From positions 17,083-81,082 of the forward strand of contig JAVXUO010002840.1 in assembly GCA_033065855.1 (NCBI GenBank): a stretch of DNA of 64,000 bases, read 5' to 3'. The notes beneath the pieces were generated by a model. That model saw only the letters and a program-made list of their open reading frames with translations. It searched no databases and had not been told where the DNA came from. Shown here in pieces: positions 11,036 through 23,165 of this stretch (position 1 is its first letter; each line of letters starts with the position of its first letter). The translations under genes and the position numbers were made by a program. Origin of the DNA: Escallonia rubra (lineage: Eukaryota > Streptophyta > Magnoliopsida > Escalloniales > Escalloniaceae).

Positions 11036-12628
11036 ATGGCAGTTCTGTTATCTACTGCAATTCTGCCTTCAGCAACGACCACTCTCAACCTAAAGCTATC
11101 GAATCACATCGTTACTGAAGCAACGCAATCACCAACACTTCAGCTTTTCGCAGGTAAGTTCATTTTTCTCCTCCATTTTCCTTCACAGTTTTGAACTTTT
11201 CTCCTTTTAGTCAAAACCCACTTTCAGGCAGTACTGAATTTTCACAGGATTGAATAGGAAACCCAATAATAAATTCAACCAGAAAGTTTTGTATGTTGCT
11301 TCATCAGTAAAGGGTAGTCAATCAACAGCCCAGAAAACAAACAGGATTGAAGGAAGAATCCTAAGAAAAGTTCTTGGAAAACCTGTTCTTAGTGAGGGAA
11401 AAGATGAGGACAAGAATTACGGACCTATTTGTCCTGGTTGTGGGGTTTTTATGCAAGATAAGGACCCAAATCTTCCTGGGTATTATCAAGAAAAGAAGGT
11501 GGAGGTATCAGAAATGGAAGAGGGTGAGGAGGGTTTAGGGGTTGATGAGTTTGAAGAAGAAGAAGAGGGTTTTGTGGATGACATTGAGGGTAGATTTGAG
11601 GAAAATGATGGGGAAGAAGGTGAATTGGAAAACAAAGATGGGATTGTGTGGGATTCAGATGAATGGGATTCGGATTTTGAAGAAGACGATGATGATATAA
11701 AGGAGGATGAGGGATTTTATCCGGCAAGTGTCGGGTATGGGAACATTACAGAGGAGACGATACAAAAGGGGCAGAGGAAGAGGGTGTCGAAAGCGGAAAG
11801 GAAAAGGAGGGCTAGGGAGGCTCACAAAGAGAGAGAAGAGGTAACGGTTTGTGCCCGGTGTCATTCGCTGAGGAATTATGGGCAGGTGAAGAACCAGAGT
11901 GCTGAGAACTTGATACCTGATTTCGATTTTGATAGGCTGATCACTACCCGGTTGATGAAACCGACGGGGAAAGCTGATTCTACGGTTGTAGTTATGGTTG
12001 TTGATTGTGTCGATTTTGACGGATCATTTCCAAAAAGAGCAGCCAAATCTTTGTTCAAGGCAGTGGAAGATAGCAAAGATGGCAAGTTTAGTAAGAAGTT
12101 ACCAAAGCTTGTTCTTGTGGCTACAAAGGTTGATCTATTACCATCACAGATTTCTCCTACGAGGTTAGATAGATGGGTTAGGCATCGTGCTAAGGCTGTA
12201 GGGGCACCTAAGTTGAGTGGTGTTTATTTGGTCAGTTCCCGGAAGGATTTGGGTGTGAGAAATTTGCTAACCTTCATTAAGGATTTGGCTGGCCCTCGAG
12301 GCAATGTGTGGGTAATTGGGGCTCAGAATGCAGGTAAGTCTACACTGATCAATGCATTTGCTAAGAAAGAAGGTGTGAAAGTTACAAAGCTAACAGAAGC
12401 TGCAGTTCCTGGTACAACTCTTGGTATTTTGAGAATTGGAGGAGTACTATCTGCAAAGGCAAAAATGTATGACACCCCAGGACTCTTACATCCGTATCTG
12501 ATGTCTATGAGGTTAAATAGAGACGAGCAGAAGATGGTTGAAATACGGAAGGAGCTACGTCCTCGAACATATAGAATTAAGGTAATTTTTTTTTTGTTAT
12601 TGCCATTTGTAAGTTGGGACCAATTATA

Positions 12629-12708
<80 letters not shown>

Positions 12709-15700
12709 GAGCTGATCCCTTGACAGCGCTGGCAAAATAAGACATTTTGCCAGCGCGATCTGGCCGTCCACGCGCGATCTGTGGACGGTCCAGATCTTTT
12801 TTTTGCATTTTTTTAAAAATCGTCCGCTACATTATGTAGCGGACGATTTTTTTGACGAAATTGCCCTTCAACCCCCAATTGAGTGCCTTATATTATGTGA
12901 GTACAGTATCTATCCGCTACATAATGTAGCGGACGTGTCTTAGGAAAAAATCGACAGAGTCTGTAAAGGCAAACTTTGTTCTGTTTGTTATTTGTTTGTT
13001 CTATTACGTGCTCTTCTAGAAAAGGCAATGGAGTTCCACAAACTAAAATTCAAGTGCAAAATGCTTCTCAAAGGGATGAAGAAAATGTTCAAACAACCAT
13101 TCCCATTGCACTATCACAGCTATGTTGTTTCCGAGCCAACAAAAATTAAACTCAAATGAACCCACAACCACCACCATTTCGCCACCACCACTGAACCCAT
13201 CACCACCACCACCATCCGAACCTCTGCCTCCCCGAACCACCACCATTCAAACCTCCGCCATCCCAAACCTCTATGCAAGATAAATAACTAATCTAAACAG
13301 AGAGAGGTAGAGAGGAGATGAAGAATTAAGTCTCAAAATTCCAAATGGGTTTCAGTTGGAGAGCAACTCCAAAGAAAATAGGGTTGCCACAGCAGGTGGA
13401 TTGCTTCCTTCCTCTGTCGTCGCCGGAAGCGGAGCTGTCGTCGCCGGACGACGACTTTGGGTGATGCCGAGGCTACGGCGGCAGCGGTGATGGCGAGGCT
13501 ACGGCGGCGACGCCAAGGTTACAGATGCGATGCCAATGATGATAGCCGTCGTCGCCAGAAGCAAAGCTGTCGTCGCCGGAAGCAGAGCTGTCGTTGCCGG
13601 ACGACGACTTTGGGTGATGCCGAGGCTACGGCGGCAGCGGTGATGGCGAGGCTACGGCGGCGACGCCAAGGTTACAGATGCGATGCCAATGATGATAGCC
13701 GTCGTCGCCGGAAGCAGAGATGTCGTCGCCGGAAGCAGAGCTGTCGTCGCCGGAAGCAGAGCTGTCGTCGCCGGACAACGACTTTGGGTGATGCCGAGGC
13801 TACGGCGGCGGCGGTGATGCCGAGGCTACAGCGGCGACGCCAAGGCTACTGATGCGATGCCAATGATGATAGATCTGGGGATGAGGAGACGAAGGTGAAC
13901 AGAGAGGGAGAGAGAGAGAGAGAGTGGGTTTTTTTTTTCTAAAGAGAGAAAAGTGAGAAGTGAGAAGTGAGATTGAACGTGGGGGTGTGTTTCCAAAATA
14001 TTGTCCGCTACATAATGTAGCGGACAATATTTTGGGAAATATAACATATGGATATTGAAGGGCAATTTTGTCAAAAAAATCGTCCGCTACATAATGTAGC
14101 GGACGATTTTTAAAAAAATGCAAAAAAAAGATCTGGACCGTCCACAGATCGCGCATGGACGACCAGATCGCGCTGGCAAAATGTCTTATTTTGCCAGCGC
14201 TGTCAAGGGATCAGCTCCCTATATATATATATATATATATATTCGTTGATCTCCTGGAGTACTGATGATTGAGCATAAGCATGGCATGTGAAATTCATAA
14301 CACCTATTGCATGAAATATGCGAATAATGTACTGTCTCATTAAGTATTTCAAGTAATTTTTCAAACTTTTTTTATCCTCTCGTGAATCATTTTGATTGTA
14401 ATGCTTGCTTGTTGATTGGACACTCTGATTTGCCAATTGGTTAGTTTTTTAAGTTTTCTCAGAAATCCTTTCAGATGCTTGCTAGCACCAATATTACTAG
14501 CATATGATTCAGATGCTTGCTAGCACCAATGTTACTAGCATGTGATAGGAGAACTTGCTTCTGTGACGAGCAAAGTAGGAGTATGCATCATTCTAGAGTG
14601 ACCTTCGAGCATATTGCTTCTCTCCGATCGTAGGACTCTTTGGCTTTATTAGTATATAAATTACTGCCTGCCATGCGATACCTCGTATACCCCTCACCCC
14701 GCCCCGCCCCGCCCCGTCTCATTCAAGTCAACCCCATCCTATAATGCCCCATCCACACAAATCCCATGCGTTCACAAACTTCTGACTCATTACAACTGCT
14801 CGTGTTTTTGTGAGATGTATCGTCAAATTAACCAAATGAAAATATCTGTGGAAGTATCTAAACTATATATAGAAGAAGCAAGTGCCTCACGACGTCTAGT
14901 AAGAAGATCACCTGTCCATCCTATGACCTCCAATCACGAGAACCCTTTCCACCCTGACCAAATTTGTTCTGTTTGAGACAGGCAGGGTAGATAGCCAAGT
15001 GCACCATTCCTAGTTTTTTATCATGGACTTTACTTGATTATTCGAGCAACACAGTAATTCTTCTGTCTGTATCTAACATCTGATAAGTTCCTGGGCTCAC
15101 CTTTTGAACCTGCCTATATTACAGTGATACGTGCTGTACAAGGAATACCTCCAGTGCAGTTTGAACTTGTGTGTGTATTCTGATAAAAATCTGCTATCAG
15201 ATCTAATGTAGCATGTTGTACTTGCAGCAAGGTCATACCATACATGTTGGAGGCCTAATGAGACTAGACCTTAATCACGCTTCCGTGGATACAATTTATG
15301 TCACAGTTTGGGCATCGCCAAATGTTTCTCTACATCTGGGGAAGTTAGAAAATGCTGATGAGGTTTGGAGCAAGCATGCTGGTGATAGGTTGCAGGTAGA
15401 TTCCCTGTCTGAATGAGATATCTTACGTTATATGCGCGCGGACACACAGACACAGATACTAGTTAGGTAGCATGTGCGATGCACTTGTAAATGTGACCAC
15501 TTCAAAAGTATTTGTAAAAGAAGCTTAAACAATAGAACTTCAGAATATTCTCATTGAATCATCTGAATTTCTTCCTTTGCTATAAAGTGACGCCAATTAT
15601 AGCAAAGTATTGTGAAATTAATTACGTACGTGACACCAATTAAGTACGGTGAAATTAATTAAAACCCATGATAACATTAATTCAAGTATTGTGCTAAATA

Positions 15701-18700
15701 ATAGAATTTCTACTATCTTTATCCTTCTCGGTCTCTATCCTCTTCTTGGATATGCTTTTTATGATGGTTCCAGTTTTCTTGTCTTCAACATTTTTCTTCT
15801 TCTGAAAGTTCTTTGAGGCTCGTCATCATCGATGATTACTCAGGCTCTTTGGTTGCAACTGCTCCATGGTCTCTTTCTCTGTAACTGTTTTTATTAACTC
15901 TGCAAATGTATTACCTTCGTAACTATAGGAGACTTTCTGTAGTTTTATCAAAAACTTAAACTTTTATTCTGTGGATCCATCTTTCTTTCTGTAGTACGTG
16001 GATTCTTCCTTCTGCATTGAATTGCTAGCGTTAGGATAAAGTGCATAATATATGTAATAAAGAAGTTATGATTAAATAATAGTTGTTTTATGTACCTTAA
16101 TCCTTATAGACTCTTTGTATTCTTCAGTACTGCATCCAATCACCTTTATGGCTAGTTCATCAAAGATGACTGTAGCCCTATATAAGTCATCAACCACTTT
16201 GAGTCTAAAGTTGTACCCTCATATAATTACAAAAATGTTACTATGGTTGTTGTTGGTATAATTTGTCACTATTTATGTAGTATACTATCCTGGGGCTGTG
16301 TTTGATTTTGGCTTTTGGCGATATGTGCATTCAGTGTTGTCCTTATAGCTTACAAACGATTTTCGACAAAGTACACAAGCGTCATAGTTAAGTTGTCTTT
16401 TGTTTTCAACTTCCCAAATTATTGCTTCAAACCAGTTAAAAGTCGATTTATTTGTATATTAAGAGATTGTCATGTACAATTATGAATATGCATTACCAAT
16501 ATATTAATTCTGACTTACGTGCTCTAGAGATATACGTTGTACACAATTTCTCTCAACGCCACTTCTTTTGCTTCATTTATTTGTTTCTTCAAGAACGCGG
16601 AGTTAGTTGTTTTGTTGCCTTTTTCATCCTAACAACACGAACTGTTAGCATATAATACTATTTAAGGAATTTTTTTTGGATAATTAATGAGCATTAAAAG
16701 ATTTACACAATCGGTCGTCCGCAAAAAAAAAAAAAAAAATGAAGTCCTAGCAGTCCGCTTGTTGCAGGAGTGGGCTGCATGTAGGGGTATTTTGGGAAAA
16801 TGGATAGCCTATTGGTTGCGTGAGCAGGCTATGGAGAAGCAAAAAAGAGAAGTGTGATCTCAGTTGTCCGCAAAGCTAGAAAAATAGCGTTTTATGAATT
16901 GCTCGAAATAGATCTGCCCCCTATGTGTGGGTGTGTGTAGTAGATTGATATAATTAAGCTTTCATTTAGTAGCACTTCATGAGTTCATGTACCATCTGGC
17001 ATTTAAAGTATTAAAAACCCTATAATACACCATTTTGTCACTTTTTGGCAGTCAGCATATTAGAACAGCTCGTACAACTTCTTGAAAGAAGTTGTTTACC
17101 GTGGTTATCTTCATTTGATAACCATGGTTCTCACCTTTGACAGGAAGAAAATAATTGGATCTCTCTTTCAAGAAGTTTTCTAGAAAAGCGAGCATGTGTA
17201 ATTATGAGAGGGAGCTTAAAGAGTAGGGGTGTTTCTTCAATATGAAGGGAGAACACAGGTAAATAGGAGAAGCTTTGGAATTATGCTGCACAGTCCTTGT
17301 GTTGGCTCATGGTTAATTTTCGTCATTTGTTGGTTGAATTCCTTTTCTACACCCTTGAGTGTGCAAATTTTCAACACCGGCCCCTCCCCCCTCCCTCTTG
17401 TCTCGGGCCATGTTCTTTTTTCTATACAAGAACATACTCTTGAACTTTCTGGTGGAGATCGGAATGCTTGTTGTCCTAAAATTGTTCTTCCTGGGGCAAT
17501 TTTGACAACATACAATTAGAAGAGATATTATTTGTGTTATACAGGGTTACTTGTGTGACGCAGTGATGAGAGAATAGTCACACGAAAGGTACAACACGGT
17601 GTATTATTACCAGTCTGTTTCATTGGATAATATAGTGTTGGGCCAGTGCTATAACCAATGGAAGATTGTCTCACCACTTTACTCGACGAATGGTCATGAT
17701 ATCTTGTTATAAAAAATGTGGCGAATACTTCTCTTGAATCATCTTATAATTTTGTGGAATTTCCTGACAGTCTAGTAGCTTGTCTTTTATGCTTTTCTTC
17801 TCAGAAATGGGTACTAGTACGAGGAGCATAGTCATCAGTTAACTGGTTAAATGGGTTTTGGGTTGAATAATTTGGATGGATATAAGAATACTCATGGATG
17901 TTGTTAGAAGTGCATAGACTATAAGTAGGTATACTAGCATTTTACTTCAATTTACATGACAATGTATCAAGTAAAAGCTTCTATTAGATCCTGCTGCACC
18001 TTCTATTTGGATATCCCAACTTTATATCTCTATTACCTTAGATAAGCGTTCATCTCCATGTGACTCTCTATACCCCATGTTAAACTATCGTGAGAGTATC
18101 CATAGGATTTCAAATTAGTTTCGCGGCAGTATTTTAATTTAAGCCCCAATGCCAGCCCCAATCAAAAGTAAGAAAATAAGCGTCAAAAGATTATTAGGAT
18201 GTAGACCAAAGGTTCTCTAGTGATTTTTGACTGTAGTCCGGTTGCTGAGTCTCTTGCCAAACATATAATTGGCGGAGGTCTCAACTTCCCTATACTCGCT
18301 CCGACATTTTAGAGCATAAAGGGGATTTCAGTCTTCTGGTCCCAGGCCAGTTAAGTACTTGGCCTGATTCCGCTCTAGTTCTATCCTCCTTGATTTGGTT
18401 AAGTGGTGCCCTGTTCGACCGACCAGATACTTTGAAGGCCGAATCACTTGTTTGTTTTTTCTTTGCCTCATGCAAATGCAATCGATGCCACCTTTTCACC
18501 TTTTTGTTATGACAATAAGAAACATGCTCTAATGCTTGCATGTGTGCTTCATTTGTGAGCATCCACTTGAAGTCTCACCTGTTGATATCACTAATCAAGG
18601 TGCAACCCTATATTCATAATTAGGCTTCTCTTTTAAAATTATTGTGTTTTTAGCGGGTCAAAAGCGAAAATTGGCTACATCACCTGAGGAGTTTCCTTCA

Positions 18701-20143
18701 CATTAAATCCCTCTTGTTGTGTTTTGGATACTCATGGACATGATGTACGTGCATCCTTTCCTTCTGTATGCACTGGTTCCAGCCATAGCCTCTGTACCCC
18801 ATCAATACTACCTCCTTGCCTCCAACTGAGTGCTTATGGTCTTGGACCAGTGGGCTTGCATCCCAGCAATGCTGTCATGTCTTAATCAGTGCTGCCTGTT
18901 TCGTACTTCGCTTCAGTACGTGGTACAGCTACGCGCATGTGGTTCGTCATTTTGTGGTGCGCGGTATGCGATTATATGGTTCCCTTTGGCAGCAGATATA
19001 CGTTCTTATGAGCTATGCACTGATATATGTATATATCACTTTGCTTGCCAAGAAAGGTGAGGAACATAAGAGAGGGTTAGCATCAATAAAAATGGCTAGC
19101 TGACTTCATACTTAATTACCAGTTCAGAAAAATTGGGTATACACATTTTCGGTCCCCTAGATTTGGAGTACGAGTACTATCTTTCGGGTCAGGGGCACCA
19201 GTACCGGGAAAGCTAGGCTTTGAGGGGAATTAGGTAGCTCTGGTCTAAATGGATTAATACTCTAGCATGTAACCTTTGGATTTTGAAATTGATTGCTCCA
19301 AAGTGACGAGGACGTGGTTATCGGTTGGTCCTCAATGCATATCGACCTACTAACTAGCAGAGCTTAAAAGCTTATGAGCTTGGCAATAAGCTGGGTTGAG
19401 TGTAAAAAGAGATTTGACTTGTCTCCTGAGCTCGACCAATCTAGAACACTTCCAAATACCACCACAAGCTTCAACAGCCAAATATTATTTGCCAGAATCA
19501 GGTTTTGAGTGTTTGAGAAGCTGATTCTTTACCCTTGCATGTATTATGTTGGTAAACTTGAGGTTTTAGATCTATAATGATTCTTACTGGTAATTGATAA
19601 ATTGTTCATGCCTCTTATGTCTCCTTCTCTTTTGTTTCTCAAGCTTGTTTTTTACTACTGTGGTTATCATCTCCTTACTGAATGCGAGTTGTAGGATTCA
19701 GTTTTCATTTATACAATTTTCTGTAACTTAACTTTTGCGCAACCATATGACGTTACGCGTTCTTCAATATGTATGACCATTTTTTTCAGCCTCCCATTGG
19801 GGTGGACCGAGTTGCTGAATTGGGCAAATGGGAAGAGAGGGAAGTCAAAGTGTCTGGAACAAGCTGGGATGTGAACAGCGTCGACATAGCAGCAGCTGGC
19901 TTTGGTTGGTTGTCTGTGGGCTTAAAAGGTGAAGCAACCTTGACATTGTGGGCATTTGATGGCATTGAGATAACTTTGCGAGAACCTTTGGTTCTTGACC
20001 GAGCATCATTTCTTGAGAGACCTGGGTTTTGGCTACCAAAGGCTGTATCTGAAGCCATTGGCAAACAAAGTAAGCTTGAAGCTCAAATGAGGAAAAGCCT
20101 TGAAGACGAGGATGCATACTCCCTTACAGAAGCAGCTGCTTAA
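11036..20143 (+). CDS. BPG2: BPG2-type chloroplast GTPase (circularly permuted, YqeH/NOA1-like)
   Basis: Coding exons at 11036-11153, 11248-12581, 15228-15395 and 19790-20143 join in frame through GT-AG introns to 657 residues, close to the Arabidopsis BPG2 length. The N-terminus is Ser/Thr-rich and fits a plastid transit peptide. Two zinc-binding pairs are visible: CPGC (residues 101-104) and CARC (241-244), separated by a long acidic region and a basic stretch. The GTPase motifs are circularly permuted: G4 TKVD (332-335) and a G5-like VSSRKD precede G1 GAQNAGKS (397-404), G2 PGTT (427-430) and G3 DTPG (448-451). In Arabidopsis BPG2 acts in chloroplast rRNA processing and greening and affects brassinosteroid responses. 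Intron 2 (2.6 kb) contains transposable element E2, and intron 3 is 4.4 kb. The reading frame looks intact. A second BPG2-like paralogue is the main alternative. Confidence 0.93.
12631..12706. repeat. (TA)n microsatellite in BPG2 intron 2
   Basis: About 38 TA units start some 50 bp after the exon-2 donor and end at the left terminus of E2. Confidence 0.95.
12707..14219. mobile_element. E2: non-autonomous TIR element in (TA)n, inside BPG2 intron 2
   Basis: A 1,513-bp element with ends identical in type to E1 (GGGAGCTGATCCC, then a TTGACAGCG stretch) and TIRs of about 165 bp. (TA)n lies on both sides. The 25-bp dyad lies at 12821-12845 and 14081-14105, exactly 114 bp from each end. Other dyads lie at 12911-12935 (imperfect ends) and 14002-14026, the latter extended to a 43-bp palindrome (13993-14035). 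The core holds CCACCA-rich sequence shared with E1 and a GC-rich minisatellite. No transposase is present, so it must have been moved by proteins supplied in trans. Confidence 0.92.
13447..13850 (+). repeat. GC-rich 153-174-bp minisatellite in E2
   Basis: Three tandem units each begin near GACGACGACTTTGGGTGATG (13447, 13600, 13774; the third has one change). A nested 21-bp unit (GTCGTCGCCGGAAGCAGAGCT) accounts for the unit-length difference. The array is open in one frame for 131 codons (13457-13852), giving an Arg-rich repeat protein. I do not think this is a gene, since no family is recognisable and the frame is a by-product of repeat units divisible by three. Confidence 0.85.
14220..14242. 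repeat. (TA)n microsatellite, right flank of E2
   Basis: About 11 TA units follow the right end of E2 directly, completing the TA-flanked insertion. Confidence 0.95.
15396..19789 (+). other. BPG2 intron 3, no recognised insert
   Basis: A 4.4-kb intron with only short, unrecognised open frames on both strands. A poly-A run near 16723-16739 lies next to a GTCCGC-containing segment. It may contain old unrecognised transposon debris, but I saw no terminal repeats. Confidence 0.6.
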
Positions 20144-22168
20144 ATTAAAATAAAGAAATGAGTAATATCCACAGCCCTCCCTTTTTTCTCAGCTACAAGT
20201 TCTCTTCTTTAAAGGTTGCTTTACTGTGGTTGTGCACATGGCTGGTTGGGCGATAGAGGTGAAAATTTTGCAGGGTGCTAGTATTGGATTTGATGGTTCA
20301 GAAGTCGGGTTAACCGAATGTGATTGGTTATAATTCCTGTTCGTTCTCCTTGGGCTTGGTCATTGGTAGGAGCAAAAACAGGTATGGTGGGGGTAAACAA
20401 TTTCTGTTGATGCAACGTGAAATGCTAGACGGAATGCATACATGATAGTGGCTTTGCTGATGACTTAGGTACGTACCATTCAACTCTAATTTGTTCTGAA
20501 CTTCAACTAGATGTCCATTATGCGGAAAATATTAGTTCGTTCAAGTTTATGGCACTCGGAGACTAGCCTTTACCTTTCTTAAGTTAGGGCCGTCTCTTAC
20601 CCACCAAACGGGTTGGACCAGAGCGGTCTCTTGCCGGTTTGCAGATCGTTCACAAGACTGTAAAGACACTTGTAATCTTCGTAGCTCGATTTCTTCATTA
20701 AGCATTCGTGTGTAACCTTTTTCAAATTTGTGCCAATACCTTATCCTAGGGCGTTGCTTTCATTCCGAACAGGGTTGAATGTGTCAAAACCAAACAAAAA
20801 CGAGGTAATGAAGGCAGCCAAGTTACCCTGGACCTATATATTCTGCATTTGTCGTAGATCAACAACTGCACCCTAACCTCTTCTCTTCCTGCTGTTGCAA
20901 GTTCACCCTTCCTAATTTTCTTGTCCAAAGTCAGACCAGAAAAGGGATAATGTTGGTTAGGATATAATTATAGTCAATTTCAGCGACTTTCAAAAGCTTA
21001 CATGTCAGACCAGTCGTAACATTTATATCCTTCTGTTATAAATATTTGTATTTGATACACATAAAATTCATATATTGTACTCCGTATTTATTAAGTCTGC
21101 GCGTGTGGGTTTGAATCAATCAGCTTCTGTGTGTGCACGCGTGATTGTACAACACCTTAGCTGGAACAAATTTATACCCCGTTAGCGAAAAAACGAATAT
21201 CATTTAGCAATCCAGTATTTGTGATGTCTGTCGTGCTAAAGCTGTTGTTCCAACCAAAAATGGCAAGTCCAGATTGCTTCCAAAAGAAATAGTTGGAATC
21301 AAGTATGGTCGCGACGGCGTATGAAATTCATGATTAAAAAGTAAAGGAGGTTCTCAGGTAATTCAAGCCTCCTCGCCACTACAAGCAAATGTACAGGCCA
21401 ATAAGTAAAGTGATAGATAATGTCACGTGACATTAAGTTTGTGAAAATAATTTCATTGCAAGTGAACCGATGACACGCGACATTTCAAGTACTAGCGTGC
21501 AAATTTTCAAAATTTTAAATCGAAATTGCCAAGTGATAGATAATTAGAAGATGAAGATATAAAAATTGTCATATTTGTCTTTTATGTTATCACTTGACAT
21601 TTTCTTTTCCAAACTATCCATCCCACGTCTCTTTGAAATTTGAAATAGATTAGACTAATAAAGAAATAATTGAGATAGATGTTTGATCCTATATCAAAAC
21701 TCTTCGTCTCATATTTACAATACGATGCGACTGTCTATGTGTTGGTGTTTTATGATCGGTTATCTTCTTAGTATTTATCTTGTTTTTAGGTTTAATTAGT
21801 ATTATCTTGTAGTTGTTCGTTATGTTACTTGGTTAGGGGGCGTATGTTTATCTTTTTTTGTATTCCAATTTTATAATGATGGCAAAAAAGATACTCTTTT
21901 TTCGTACTTTTATCATTTTGGATACAAAATCCAAATAGTGCCGAAAAAAGGGAAAACACATTATTTCTGTTTTTTTTTTTTTTTGACACAGATGAATTCC
22001 ATGTCAGAGAAAACCACCCAATCTACTGTTCACCCTTTCCCTCATCGTTACAGAGGAAAGGCGATGTTCACCGTCTCTCTCTTCATCGTTACAGAGAAAG
22101 TCACCCCAGTTTCTCTCTAATTTTCAGATCCATTGCCTGGATCTTCAACTCCCTCTCACCCCATCCCT
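20144..22168. other. BPG2 3' flank and intergenic sequence
   Basis: Includes the BPG2 3' untranslated region, whose end I cannot place. The rest is AT-rich with no recognised gene. A short internal duplication around a CATCGTTACAGAG(G)AAAG motif lies near 22043-22100. Confidence 0.5.
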
Positions 22169-22239
22169 TCAAGCTGCCCATACGGCCATACCAACACAAA
22201 CTCTTGATGTGCCAAGGCATAGAAGCAAGAGACGCCAGT

Positions 22240-23165
22240 GCGAAGACCCACTTGAGACACGCAAGAGTGTGTTCGGCTCAGTTGGACTCCACTGCCCGGA
22301 GGTTGGAGGTAATGGAAGTCTGGATTTAGCGGAAGATCCATAGGTCTCAAGAATCATGCGCTTGAAATGCTCAATGAGGCTCTCTATATCAGTTCGGAAG
22401 AGTGGAAGAACATCCCTCACTGTGGTTGAGAATTTATTGATAACATCGGCTGGCAACCCATCTCCATTTGCCCAGTACTAGTGTTGTAAATGAACCGAGT
22501 TATTCATGAACTGCTCGTGGTTCGTTTTCCAAAAACTCGTTCATGTTCGTTTGTATAATATACGAACCGAATATAAACAAAATATTAGAGCTCGTTTATT
22601 AAACGAGTTGAGCATGAACATTCCAAAGTGTTCATGAATGTGTTCGTGAACAGTTGGTCTGGATAATAACTTAATTATAATATATTTAAAATCCAAAAGT
22701 CATATAACTTAATTATAGTATAAATTAACTTCAACTTGGAAGCCCTAAAATCACTTAGACAATTGGATCAAGTAAGATGTAGTTCTGATTTGGAGTAATT
22801 GTTTTGAACGAGAACACAAGTTTTCACGTTCGAGTTCGGTTTGTATAAATAAACAAACGAACTTGAGCCGAACATGAGTTTCGTTAAACGAACCATGAAC
22901 GAGTTCAAACAAAATTTTGAAAATTAAACGGACACGAACACGACACATGACCTGAAACTAAATAAACGAATTTGAACATACCTCTGTTCGGCTCGAATTC
23001 GGTTCATATACAGCCCTACCCAGTACAGATCTTTAAGGGAGTTGAAATCATCCTCTATGATTTGGGAATCCTGCCGGGAAAAAGAACAGGATGGGCCTCC
23101 AGCAAGCAAAACTAACAAGAAACAGTCGAAAGAAGCTTTCATCGTGTCAGCGATGATACGAACTC
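22240..23165 (-). pseudogene. DUF810/PATROL1-like (MUNC13-type) C-terminal fragment, split by a MITE
   Basis: On the minus strand, IADTMKASFDCFLLVLLAGG and SRQDSQIIEDDFNSLKDLYW (about 23020-23160) are followed, beyond a 540-bp insertion, by ANGDGLPADVINKFSTTVRD through SGQWSPTEPNTLLRV (about 22245-22478). This is the C-terminal MHD2-side region of plant DUF810 proteins such as PATROL1, which handle membrane trafficking of proton pumps. The two parts are in the same frame once the MITE and one target-site copy are set aside. Everything upstream of the fragment and the normal C-terminal end (after LLRV) are absent, so it is a gene fragment and not a working gene. It was probably captured or segmentally copied and then hit by the MITE. 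Confidence 0.8.
22479..23018. mobile_element. hAT-type MITE with 8-bp target duplication
   Basis: A 540-bp element with imperfect TIRs (TAGTGTTGTAAATGAACCGA, and inverted TAGGGCTGTATATGAACCGA). It is flanked by the 8-bp direct repeat CCCAGTAC at 22471-22478 and 23019-23026. The interior is rich in AACGAGTT and CGTTTATTAAACGAG-type motifs. The 8-bp duplication fits hAT. It interrupts the DUF810 fragment. Confidence 0.9.

Noticed and set aside
13457-13852. 131-codon Arg-rich open frame as a gene
   Set aside because: It coincides with a minisatellite whose units are multiples of three, so the open frame is expected. No family similarity and no flanking gene structure.
18290-18562. 90-codon minus-strand frame in BPG2 intron 3 as a reverse-transcriptase scrap
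   Set aside because: No conserved motif could be matched with confidence.
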